Assembly (NCBI RefSeq): GCF_029227915.1
Contig: NC_079882.1
Coordinates: forward strand, 6,696,001-6,760,000
Length of the DNA stretch: 64,000 nucleotides
Reading direction: 5' to 3'
From: Hydractinia symbiolongicarpus
Lineage: Eukaryota; Cnidaria; Hydrozoa; Anthoathecata; Hydractiniidae
Within the stretch, counting starts at the first letter, position 1, and every line of letters begins with the position of its first letter. Of this stretch, positions 1 through 13,100 are shown in pieces. The notes below the pieces were generated by a model. It was not told the origin of the DNA, made no database searches, and saw only the letters and a program-made list of their open reading frames with translations. The position numbers and the translations under genes were made by a program.

Positions 1-780
1 TAAATTCAGTTACTTGAGCCATCGTTATGAAAAAACGCTTTAAAATTTATTTAATCGTGTGGTGAACAATTTGTGTTAAAAAGGAGAATAAAATGAAATG
101 TTGCTTTACTTTCATTTAAACCTAATAAACAAGATAGCTACTGTTCCCTGATGATTTTACCAAAGTTTAATTGTTTTCTTATATCACAGTGATGAGGTGT
201 AACAGAAAAATATGTGTTTAACACTGCTTGTCACTCTTGATAACTTTTTAAGTAGGTGCGAGAATCTTTGATGCGAACGATTCTTATTTCCTAAACAATA
301 TCTTCTTTATCATCGCATTTAAAAGAATATAAAAAAGTAAAGGGCTTTTTTAAAACATATTTTTTTGCACTAAAAGTTATACATAAAACGTAAAAATAAT
401 AACGAATGTATTAAAAATATACTAATGTTTCATTAAACGCATATGATGTTTCTTATCTACTGCAGAAAAAAAAAGATAAGAACATTGCAAATTGCGACAT
501 TGTTATAAATGTTTTGTAATGGCCAGGATAAATTTCGCTGATTTCAGGACAGGGATGACGGAGTTGAAGTGAAGAACAGTGGCTACAGTCAGGTGACAAG
601 CACCTAAAAAATTCCAACTGATATGCTTTTTCGATTAGCATGTTTTACAAAGAATTGATAAAACGACTGCAGTTCCAGGAGCTCAGGTGTTTTTCAAATT
701 TTCTTAGCAGAAGCATCAGCAAACGTTTTAAGAAGACCATAGGTTGCCTTGATATGCGGTATTATTAGATCACTACTTAA
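1..780. other. AT-rich stretch, no gene seen
   Basis: I see no convincing coding signal, RNA gene or ordered repeat here. Only short chance reading frames are present. Confidence 0.5.
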
Positions 781-819
781 AACGTTTCTGCTGTAATCTG
801 GAATCCAGCGTAGTGTTTG

Positions 820-1574
820 TTATGCCAAAATTTTGTGCACTCGATGGTGCCATTGTCTAGCACTATGACATGTCTCATCAACGCCTGCTGCAGTTACGAC
901 TCCTTTGATTGTGTCTGGTAATGTAACACTGACTATCTGCTTAGTTAAATACGACCAGCTTCTTTCGATGGGGTCAAATCTTGAGTGGCCAGGCCCATAG
1001 CATCCAAGTGACAATTTAGCCACAAAAAACTCAGCGACATTAAATTGATAACTCCTTTCGCAGACCAATCTGGACCACCGTCAGCAATCAAAACAACGTT
1101 ATGCGTATTAATAAGCGTCTTGTGTTTTATTAACTCCAGCAAATGATTAACATGCGTAACGTTCATACTCTCCAAAACACGAGAAGAAAAAAGTTTCACA
1201 ATTAAATTACCGTTCCGTGGCCATATAATTTTGTCGCCATTAAGTCGATCTGTGCATATATCAACATCACTCTTTATAGTCTTTATAGTTTTTTCTCCTA
1301 CGGAAAGTGATCGTTTCGGGTTTTTTTTAAACAAGGTTCTTGGTGGTGATAACGACCTACTTCTTTCATTCTTTTTTCTCAAAACTTGATAGCCAGCCGG
1401 GACGAGTTTACAATTTATATGCGGAAAATAATGGTCGTCGTAGTTTGGCGCATCTCTGTTCATGTAAAACCTACATATTTTACTACGACGACTTGTTGCT
1501 GGAATCTTCACCTCCCCTTTATTTTTGTTGTCAACGGACAAACAAAGAGTGTTTTCTTTACAAAGTGTTGCCAT
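820..1574 (-). pseudogene. Decayed DDE-type transposase fragment
   Basis: Two overlapping minus-strand frames belong together. The upstream frame (1574 down to about 1050) carries the motif ADGGPDWS. The second frame, to 820, carries CYGPGHSRFDPIERSWS. An acidic residue after a hydrophobic strand, followed by a PIE-R-WS block, is typical of the DDE catalytic core of transposase-like proteins that are common in invertebrate genomes. The frame changes near position 1050, just after the GGPDWS block, so the copy is broken. The upstream frame has a basic, serine-rich N-terminal part. I cannot assign a superfamily. The frameshift is seen directly; the transposase identity is from motif memory. Confidence 0.55.
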
Positions 1575-1594
1575 CTGATTTACAAGACTAAAAT

Positions 1595-1940
1595 TGTGGC
1601 ACTGTAGATTAGTGGTTATAGCTCTCGTATTCTGTGCGGGAGACCAGGGTTTGATTCCACTTGATGGCGATTCAACATGGGCAAGTGAATCTTACCATAG
1701 CCCCGCGTTAACCCAAGCCATGTGAGGGAAATCGGGAAGATGGCTCCATGTTTGGGCCGTTGGATGTTGCCGGGAGTTGTCTAGTAAAGCGTGGCCCCTA
1801 ATTGGGCCTGCGTAGCTCAAAATGAGCATTAAATACTATGGGACTCTCTATCTAAGCCATGGCCCCTCCTGGAAATAATAGAGTATATCCTTCGGTATTA
1901 GTGAGGCTAGCCGAAATATCCACATCTATCTATCTATCTA
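1595..1940 (+). mobile_element. tRNA-derived SINE, copy 1
   Basis: The 5' part looks like a tRNA: an A-box-like tagattagtgg near 1605 and a B-box-like ggtttgattcc near 1650. An unrelated body follows and the copy ends in a short (atct)n tract at about 1921-1940. A second, diverged copy lies at 23010-23340 and shares the body, including ctaagccatggccc and ggaaataatag. The tRNA-like head, conserved body and simple-repeat tail fit an RNA polymerase III SINE. It does not fold as a plausible functional tRNA. Confidence 0.75.
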
Positions 1941-2599
1941 AAATTGATGTGTTGCGTTTCGGTGGAACACGCGCATCAATTAAGCCCTTAATACGCTTAC
2001 TCGCAGGTGTCTTTCGACGAGGGGAGGCATAAGTCTGTGGACGGTGTCTTTGCTTTTATCCCCAATGTATTTTTAACGTGACAAACAATATCTTTTAATG
2101 TAACTCAACTCAGTTCTGGATCACTTTCGTGGACGCTGCGATTTGTTGTTTTGCTCAGTATTTCTGAAAGTAAAACGGAAAATAGAAATACATAGTTTTA
2201 AAAACAAACTTACGTTCAAACAAGAATTTTTTTTTAGAAAAGATACGAAAATATAAAGACACTAAAAAAGTGTTTTTTTTCTTGCCTTGGTAAATATCTT
2301 TAACATTTAAGTTTTCATCTTTTGGATAACTTTCAAACAACCAATCTAAATCTTCAAATTCACTCTCTCATCCAACGTCGTCATGATGTTTTAGTTCTTA
2401 GAAAAACTATAAACGTATGAATAAACAATAAATATAACTTTCAGTTTGTATAAAATCCTCACTAAATTCGTGAAATAAATAAAGACCAACTGGCTTGGTT
2501 TCCAGGCAAGAAAGACTTTTTAAAAACTCCATCTTTTCATCAAATGTTACATTAGCTTCATGTACTTTTCTTGTTGCAGTCAATTTTTCCTTTAATTTT

Positions 2600-3230
2600 T
2601 ACTGTATATAGTTGAATTTCTGATACTGGAGAGCCAATAATGTTTTTAATAAAATTCTGGTTCCATTGACATGGTAAATCTGTAGGGACAATATGTGTCA
2701 TACAAATGCGATTTGCTGTCTCAATTTTGAAGAGCATAGCTACTGCATGTGAGCAGGTTTCACCAAGTCTGGAAGAAAAATTGAGAATAAATTTTCTATT
2801 TTTAAAAGGCTATATGGTATCTGTGTATAACTTCAGAATTTTACTCAGTGGCCAGCTAAAACTTTTTCCTAATTTTTCAATAGCTCTATGTGGTGTTTCG
2901 GTTGTCCGAAAGATGGTCTGATATCGGCAAGTAAGAGCACAGCCCCACTAGGTAGTTTTTAAGCATTATCATATGCACCCATCCATCAATAAAAAACTTG
3001 TGCGCCTCCAGAGATTTATAATTCTCCATAGCTTCACTCAAGTATATACCTAAAAAGTAAACATTATTTTTATAAGCTAAGCTGTTGATCTGAATTTTAA
3101 ATTAATACACTACACTCACATGGACTTTTTGTCAGAAAATGATAGACATGGTGATACGACAAAGGAGGCCATTCAGTTGGATCCTCTTTCCAATCATTTG
3201 CTGCATACTTGTAAGGACATTTTCTTAACC
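2600..3230 (-). pseudogene. SWIM zinc-finger protein relic
   Basis: Read on the minus strand this stretch holds exon-like pieces. 3230-3120 follows a TTTCAG acceptor and ends at a GTGAGT donor; it encodes a piece with CPYKYAANDWKEDP. A piece from 3049 follows TTTTTAG and encodes SLEAHKFFIDGWVH. The part around 2780-2640 encodes GETCSHAVAMLFKIETANR, which resembles the last Cys-x-His half of a SWIM zinc finger. Such proteins, often with a YqaJ-like nuclease, are abundant and transposon-associated in cnidarian genomes (family knowledge). Stops interrupt the frame, so I treat it as a decayed copy. It may belong with the transposase relic 1 kb away. Confidence 0.45.
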
Positions 3231-3649
3231 CTGAAACAAAAGTAAGAAATGTAGCTTTAGCTAGCCATAACTTTTTTAACTGAAAGAGCTTTTAGTCCCA
3301 CAAGCATTTTCAGTAATCCATTACCTATGATTGTTAGCTTGTCTTCATATCTTTCAGAAGCTTTTTTTGGTAAATTTTCTTGATATTCATACGACATGTT
3401 GTAAACTCCACATGTGACTAGCCACTTAAACTTTTCTTTTCCTTAGCGATTTATGTTTTGTTCACCCCTACTTTAAGATGGTAGACAATTTTGCCGAAAA
3501 ATAACGTAATTGTCACGTGACTTTGCCCAGAGAATAGCTGTATCTAGAATGGAATGTCTTAGTTCTAAATTTATTTCATAATTGTTTCGTATGTAGCTAA
3601 ATATCATATTATCTAAATATCTGCATTTTTCATCACTTAATCGCCCACA

Positions 3650-3990
3650 AACCGTTTAAAAACAATCAAACGAGATTGTACGAAGTGAAAACATCATCAT
3701 TGTTCTCAAAACGTGATCATAGAAAGTGAAAAGATAGCGGTAAATTGTTTAAAAACTATGAAAACAGGATTGTAGGAAGCAAAAACATCGCTGTAGATTT
3801 TTTAAAAATAATGAAAATGGAATTGTAGAAAGCAAAAACATGGTGTAGATTGTTTAAAAACTATAAAAACGAGAGAGTAAAAAGCGAAAACATTGCTTTA
3901 GATTGTTTAAATTATCATAGAAAGCAAAAACCATGGCCGTAGATCATATAAAGAACAACAAATTAGGATTAAAGGAAGTGAAAATAGTTT
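3650..3990. repeat. Degenerate ~60-bp tandem repeat
   Basis: About five diverged units share tgtttaaaaactat, a following attgtaggaagcaaaaaca and a gtaga core, spaced roughly 60 bp apart. It has the look of an old minisatellite with no coding content. Confidence 0.55.
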
Positions 3991-3999
3991 CATAAATAT

Positions 4000-5290
4000 A
4001 ATAATATAATAAATCCCTTCACAGTGTAAACCAAATCTTTTGGCTGAACCTCTATTCAATGTCAGTCAATGTCATTGAATTTTGTACAAAACTTCTTTCC
4101 TTCAATTCAACTACTCTCTCTCTCATCTAGACTAGATTCTTTCCTGTTCCAATTCTTTTTTTCATTATACAGCTTTGTTTTATGTATTAAAGGTGGCCAG
4201 ACAGTCGCTAATAATGTTGATCTCCTTATAGTGACAGCTTGATATAATAATATTTATTTGACATCTGTAGTATGTGAGTGAATTGCTCCTTAATGAGTTC
4301 ATCCAGATTAGGAAAGTTAGGGCTTCGTAAATTTTGATTTAATGCGCACAAAGTTTTGTGTATGTGACATAAAATTACGTACACAATGGTGCATGCGGCT
4401 TTAGAAATCATGTTGAAATTGGTGTCATAAATTTGTCATTTTGTAATGGTATAATGACGATAGATCGCTCATAGTTTTTTTTCCTGTTTATTTTGCTTCT
4501 AAATTTTTATAATAAGGAGACGTATTCACCAGTCAGTGACTAGTTATAATAATTCTTCACTTCTGTCAGTCTAAATCTTTAAACCTCCACATCTTCAAAA
4601 CCGTTCAATAAAAGTACATGATCCAAAACATTTTCCTGATCAGCATTTTCAGCTCTATACACATGTTAACAAATTTCTGAATTAATTTTTGACCGACATT
4701 ATCAAAATTCCTAAATCCTATCTGTTCTATTGTTCTTTTTCTAGAGTAATTCTTTCTATGGGCCTTAACAACAAGGATTAAACTGAAATTGAAAGTGAAT
4801 CAAAAGATTCATAAAAAATAATGTTTATTCAAACGGTTGTGTAAAGAGTGACTTAAACAAATCTTACAAACCCACACTTTCATACATAGCCAGGTCTTTA
4901 TATTCAATTTATATTCAAACAGCTTTTTTAATAATATGCCAGTGCTGCAGACTTTTGTGTTTAGGTTTATCCTTTCCACATAATGACATTTACTTCTAAG
5001 AAATGTGTTAATAAAAGTTAATAAAAGTGTTTTATTATTCTCATTTCACTTTATTGCAAAGGAACATTAAATTTATTCAAGATCATTATGTTGACCCAAT
5101 TAACAAAGTTTTTAAAATCATAAATGCTTATTGTTAAAACACGTGCTAGTGTCAAGGTCTCATGGATCAATTCTTTGTTTGACATATTGTTTTTAGCCAT
5201 TTTTACTGAGTTAATTGATAATAATAATTTGATTTGCAACTCTGGAAAAACAGTTTTTAAATCGTGAATAGTAAATATAATTTTTTTTTG
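4000..5290. other. Intergenic, no gene seen
   Basis: The stretch upstream of KRR1 is AT-rich with only short chance frames. It presumably contains the KRR1 promoter and possibly a 5' UTR intron, because a polypyrimidine tract and AG end at 5296. Confidence 0.5.
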
Positions 5291-5305
5291 TTTTAGTTAA
5301 TTTAA

Positions 5306-6364
<1,059 letters not shown>

Positions 6365-7140
6365 AAAAAACACTGGTTTAGTTCATAACACTAATTCCTT
6401 TGCCTTTGATATGTAAACATATTTTCATTGCCAAGTCTAGTAGGTTTATGTAACATGTACTTTGTTTTTAAAAAAAGACGGGTTTTTGTCAATCATTGCC
6501 ACAAATTTGGGTGCTTTTTACAGCTTGTAGATCTTTAGAGGAATAAATCTAAATCTATCTTGAGCATGTACTGTATTCTTTGAGATTGTAGTACTCTTTC
6601 TTGTATTTATATTTTTTTAATGAATTTTTGAGACATCATTTAAATAAACTGTTCATTCTGTCTAATGTCTAATGCACATGTTTTGTCATGAAGCATTACA
6701 CAGACTCTGCAGTGAGTTCAAACTGATTTACTTTTCTCACTATTTCTCCTTTGTTTACTTCCACATGGTTGGTTCGCAATTCACATATTTTTCATAAATT
6801 CTTTCTCCGAGAACATGAGCATAAAAATAAATTCTACAACTCTTGTGACTTTTAAAATTTTGAATCATGAAAATTCCTTTTTTGATATTATTTTGTGTTT
6901 TCAAAAATAATGTTGAATCAAATAAAAAGTTGAATAAAACACATTTGGTACTAGTCACAAATAAATGGTTATCATTGCAGACTTGCCTAGGACAAAATTT
7001 TTGAGAAAATGAAGATTATGTCTGATTGTCTGGCATCAGCATAGTTTAAATAAATAATAACAATCAAGATGTCTTATGACCTTTTCTGTTTAATCTCTTA
7101 CTATATAATGTTTTGAATAGTGTGTATAGTATAACCAACC

Positions 7141-10100
7141 ATGTCAGAAGATCTACCATACATGGCAGAATATGCAAAATCTGGCCGAGCTGGCTGTAAG
7201 GGCTGCAAAACGAACATAGCCCAGGATTCTTTGCGAATTGCAAGAATGGTTCAGGTATTGCGTTTATTTTAATTCTTTGATGAATAAATTATTGTGTTGT
7301 TTATTGTATTATAGTTACATGGCTATTCTGAAAATCTCTTAAAATTGTAATATATTTTTTATCTTTTTATAGTCACCACATTTTGATGGAAAGGTATGGC
7401 CTTTATCTTTTTTAATTTTTTCTTGCTTACTTATGTATACCATTGTAAAGTATAGATACATATAAATGATACAAATAAAGCTAATATCTTATTTAAGGAA
7501 GTCATTCTAAAATTAATTTAAGATTGTGTGTGGGCTATTTTTTCTAGAAGTGCATTTCTTTGATTGTATGAATGTGGAAAAAAACTATTTTAAGCGATCG
7601 TTGTTTAAAAAATTAAACATGCTAGATAGACTTCTTTGTGGACATTACCTCAAACTTCATTGTATTTTTCTTGCTCAATATGCCTTTGATTATTTTGTCT
7701 GTTTTTGTTAGGTCCCACAATGGTATCATTTCCGATGCTTTTTTCAAAAATTTAAACCAAAATCTTGCTCAGATATTGGAAAATTCGACACTCTGCGTTG
7801 GGACGACCAAGAGAAAGTTCGAGCAAAATTTACTGGGTGTGAGACTGTTAAAGATGAGGTTGATGGTCCAAGTTGCAATAACAATAACAGTGATTTTCAA
7901 ATTGAATATGCTAAATCTGGTAGAGCAAAATGCAGACAATGTGAAGAGAAAATAGAGAAAGTATGTTTGTACTTGCCTTTTTAAATAGTGTGATTTCAAT
8001 AGCGTAGATTAGTGTACATCCAGAAGAAGATAAATTTTAATTACCGTAATTCCTCAAATTACCGCTGTGGTGCTAAATAAATTTTTATGACTTTAGATGC
8101 GCGCTTATTTTAAAGTTTGAGATTTTTGGGTTTTGAAGGTTTGGGGTGTAAGTATTGAAATATCACAGAAAAGACAATTCATTTTACGTTTTTAGTATAT
8201 ATTTCTGAAATACGAATCCTTGAAATGAGTCAGACCAAATCAGACATCAAAATCATTGTCGCTATTGCCATCATGATTTTCATTGATCAGATGGAATGGC
8301 TCACATGCATCTTCCACATCTGAATCAGAAATCTGTTCAAAAGGGTTCTCCTGTAGAATTTAAATAATCATGTGTGGCACTAATTAGAGGGCAGCGCTTA
8401 TTACGAACTTTAAACTTCAGGTGCAGCGCTTATTGAAGGGTGGCGCTAATTAGAGGAAATATGGTACTATTTTTTTGCCTGTCTATTTTGTAAAATTGCA
8501 GCAAAAATGAGTTGTAATTTTTAGGGTGTTATTCGAATTTCCAAACTAATGGAACCAGAAGAAGTAAAGTTTGCCAGGGGTCCTGTACCTCATTGGCATC
8601 ATGTTAAATGTTTTGTGGAAAGAAAAACAGAATTAGACGTTGGTGACTTGGCAGCCACTGATATTCCTGGTATGCATGTTTGCAACAGCATGATTTTTTG
8701 TTGTGTTGGTTTGTTCACATCACTTGAAATAACAGAAACGATAGATAATACGCGAATATACTAGCAAAGCAAAAAATGACTCGGCTGTTTTTTCTGCCGA
8801 ATTTCCACGACTTTTTTTATTAAACAATAAGCGTTACCAACAACAACAACAATTCCCCATCAAGAAAAAGCAAATGGTAGACATTAGGTTAATGAACCAC
8901 AAGGCAGCCTAGCTTTGTTTATGAGAAAAATGAAAACGCTGTTTATGTATAACCTTTCATCCATTTAAGTAAATTATATTTATATTCGGCATAGCTTTCT
9001 GTACTAATAGGTAAAATACTAGTAGCTAAAGCAACATTAAAAATGCTAAACATATGTAAATAACTAGTCAGCTACCTAAAAATTATTTCTAAACTTTGAA
9101 GCTAGAAGTTGAATTCTTAAAAATTGTTTATCGTATATATATTTCGTTTGTAAAGTTATATTACGTTGATAATGTGATGCATACATGTTTTCTGTGTGAT
9201 TTCTAATTAAAGCTCTGTACTTCATTGTCTCACGCAATCATTTTTTCTAATAGCCTTGTCATTCCAAAATAATTTTTTATTAAAGAAAGAAAACTCTGCG
9301 TGTATGTATAAAAAACAATTTGAAAAAGATTAAAAGATAAATTTAGAAATAGAGATGTATAAATTTAAGCATAAACGCATTGAATGTTCAGTAAAATGCA
9401 AATGTCTTAAAAAGGGGCTAATCTAAATGGAGGTTGCTCTACCCTCAGAGTTTTAAGAAGTTGGCTTGATTATTAAACACTTTCAGTATTATTTGCTGCT
9501 GGTTAAAAGAACCAGTCATATGAAGAATGAACGTTTTATGTATGTTTTGAAGTATTGTTTAAAAAATTTAGGATTTACATCGTTAAACGACGAGGACCAA
9601 AAGTCAGTATTGAAGCAAGTTGGAACTAAAAAGAAAAAAGCATCTAAAAAGAAGAAAATTGTTGCAGAGCAGAAGAAGGAACCTGTTGCTGAAGAGAAAC
9701 TCAGCGAAGAAGCCAAAAAGTTAAAGGTGAGTGTGCCATGCATGCATGTATTAAGGTTTCTGATTAATTTTTGCCATACATAGTTGGTGTAATTATCACA
9801 GTATTTCTGTCGATAGACTGGCAAACTGTTTTTATATATCATCTTACTAAGCTGCTTCAATGAATTTTTACGAGATATTTTTTATCTTAGCAACAAAATG
9901 AAAAGTTTTGGAAAATCAGAGATCAGCTTTTTAAAACTTGCAGTAATGCTGTGCTTCGAAGCATGTTGGAAGCAAATAATTACGACAGTACAGGTGGAGA
10001 GAGTAAGGTAATGTTTGTTAGAAAGAGAAGCATAAATAAAATTGATGGGAAAATTTTAATGCATGATTGTTTCTTCATTTAGATTTTGGACAGTTGTGCT

Positions 10101-13100
10101 GATGGAATGATGTTTGGTGCACTGGAAACATGTCCAGACTGTGACAAAGGACGACTGGCATACAAGTGCTTAATTTTCTTTTCAGCAAACCAACTGTCAA
10201 AGCAGTTTGAATGGATTTTGTGACTTAAGTGCATGTCTTTAAGGGAAATAACTGCCGTAATACAGATTGAACTACCTTTTTCAGCTACCACCACCACCAT
10301 TGTTTTTTGAGAAGAAATACACAAATTTTCCCTACTATGAGGGTTTATAAGGCTTTTAAAAAAGCCTTCCCATTATGTCAAAGCCCAAACGAGATATTTC
10401 TATTCAAGGACCAGATTTTGTTATTTTTGTGTCACATAAAAAATTCCATGTTTGTTCCTTTAGATCTGAGGGATATGCATGCACTGGTAACATCAGTGGG
10501 TGGACACGCTGTGTGTATGTCACTCACACACCAAAAAGAAAAATGTGGAAAATACCCATTGATTTAAAGGAAGATAACGATTTTTTGTAAGTCGGTCGAA
10601 CAGTGATCTTGACAAGAGGAAGTTCACCCAAGAATTAGTATTGTTGTTTATGTTAAACTTATTTTTTAGATCTAAATTCAAATTAAAAATCAGAGATCGA
10701 AAATTTCCTGCAAGTGCTGTGTATGGCTCTAGCGAATATTATACAGTATAGTATATGTGACTTTATCAATACTTTTGAAAATTAAGAGGAGCTGATGTAT
10801 GTCGTTTTGAAAATCTGCTTGTGTCTTGTGGTAATAAGAATTTGCACTGTTTTGTTTTTAGAGCTCAGCTGAAGAAACAGTCAAGTACAAGCAACAAACC
10901 GTTGGAGAATAAAAAAATTGTGTTGGTTGGAAAGCTTAAGCAAACTAAGGTAGCTGGGAAGGAATTTAGTAACAATATCAAATAAAAAAAGAAGTTACAT
11001 GTTGTCAGTGACACTTTACTTATTGTAGCAGTGATTTTTTCTTTCAGGCAGAATTGCGATCAAAAGTTGAAGAACTTGGTGGTACTTTAACTGACAGTGT
11101 AAATAAATCGTGTTTTTGTTGTGTAAGCTCGCCTGGTATGTGACTGTGATAGTACTTCTAGACGTAAGATCTAAACGCATACATTGATTTGTCTTTTATT
11201 TTACTGTGTGTTTTATAGGGGAGGTTTTGAAATCTGGTAAAAAGATGCAAACGGTAGAAGCAAATGATATTCCTGTAGTCGCTGAAGAGTACATCGATGC
11301 TGTCACAAAAGGTGGCGCGGAACTACTTGTAACACAGTATGCAATAGCACCTTGGGGCGGAAATGTAAGTGGTTGGATTAAGAGGGATTAGACGAACATG
11401 TATATATATGTGTCTGTAAAAATATCTAAAATGGAATTCTGTTTCAAGTCTGGGAAAATAGGAAATAGGAAAATTTTTAGAAAAAATTTTGGTATGAATG
11501 ATGTTGTTATTACTCAATGTGTTTAGCTGCTTAAGCTACACATAATACTGTAGGGGTTGCAACTATTATAACCTAGAAATTTCAAATGTTCAAATGAAAT
11601 GGAATATGGATTAAAATCAGTAAAAATCAGAGTAACTTTTTTATAAAAATGTTGCTAGCATCACCAAAAGTAAGAAAAAGTACACGAACATATCTCTTTT
11701 GAGAATCTCTCTATAGTGATAATATTTTGCAAAGTTTAATATTCAAAACATTACAATTTTATATAATCTGATTTATTTTCACCAATTAAAACTAAGCATT
11801 AATATTTTCACTCCCCTCTTATCTCTTAAGCATGAGCCCACGGACGAAACAGATGGTAAAGCCAGTGGATCTCGCAAACGGAAAATAGAAAAATCGTCTG
11901 CTGGTTTGTATTTTATTAAATATATGGGGTGCGCGCGTGTGTGCCAATTTAGAATTTTACCTTGTAACAATTTGAATTTTCAGAATCTTCGAAAAAAGCA
12001 AAATTAACAATGAAAGGAGGAGCCATTGTGGATCCAGATTCAGGTATGGTTTAATTTCTACCTTTTTATAAAATAATAGAAACAAAACTGACGCAAATGC
12101 ATACTGATTATGATCCTGGCAACAGTGTAATTTTTACAGACTATAACCATTTATATAAATTGATCCTAAAATGGAAAGAAACATAACAATGACATGATTG
12201 ATAATTATTCTTTTACACCTACTACTGTTCTGTAGTCAAATTGGGGACAGGAAATAAAATTCTTTATTTTTGAATGCAAATGTAACAAGAAGCCCTGGGG
12301 GCTCTAAGAATTTCCGCTCGCTACCAAAATATTTGATGTTAACCTGCTAATTCGTTGTGTTATCGTGCCAAACATTCGAAGAGGTTTGGTGCTTGAAGCT
12401 CTGAAGATAAAACACACAAGTGACATTACATCTTACAACAAACGCAAACAAAACGAAACGTGTCATAATAAACTCACACTTTAAAAAAAATTGCGAACAA
12501 AAATTATAGCCTATCATACATGGTTGAAAGTCTTCCGATTGAAACGTTTATGGTCTTAAACGGCATTTAGTTGACAAAAAAACAAAATTTTGATGCCACC
12601 ATCATGTTCAGCATACTTTTTTTATTAACTGTGCCAAATTTTGTCGAAAATAAAGTAGTTTAAATTTTTGGACCAATTTTGGCCTAAAATGACATTTCAG
12701 GTGGCAAAAAATCAAAATTGTGATGTCACCATCATGTTCAGCATATTTTTTTTTGTGATCTGTGCGAAATTTTGTCGAAAATAAAGTAGTTTTAATTTTT
12801 GGACCAATTTTGGCCTAAAATGACGTTTAAAGTGGCCAAAAATAGAAATTTTGATGTCACCATCATGTTCAGCATATTTTTTTTGTGATCTGTGCGAAAT
12901 TTTGTCGAAAATAAAGTAGTTTTAATTTTTGGACCAATTTTGGCCGAAAATGACATTTAAAGTGGCCAAAAATAGAAATTTTGATGTCACCATCATGTTC
13001 AGCATACTTTTTTTGTTAACTGTGCCAAATATTGTGGAAATTAAAGTAGTTCTAATTTTTGGACCAATTTTGGCCTAAAATGACATTTAAGGTGGTCAAA

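Noticed and set aside
1600-1670. tRNA gene
   Set aside because: A and B boxes are present, but a cloverleaf cannot be closed and the sequence recurs at 23010 with an attached body, which fits a SINE.
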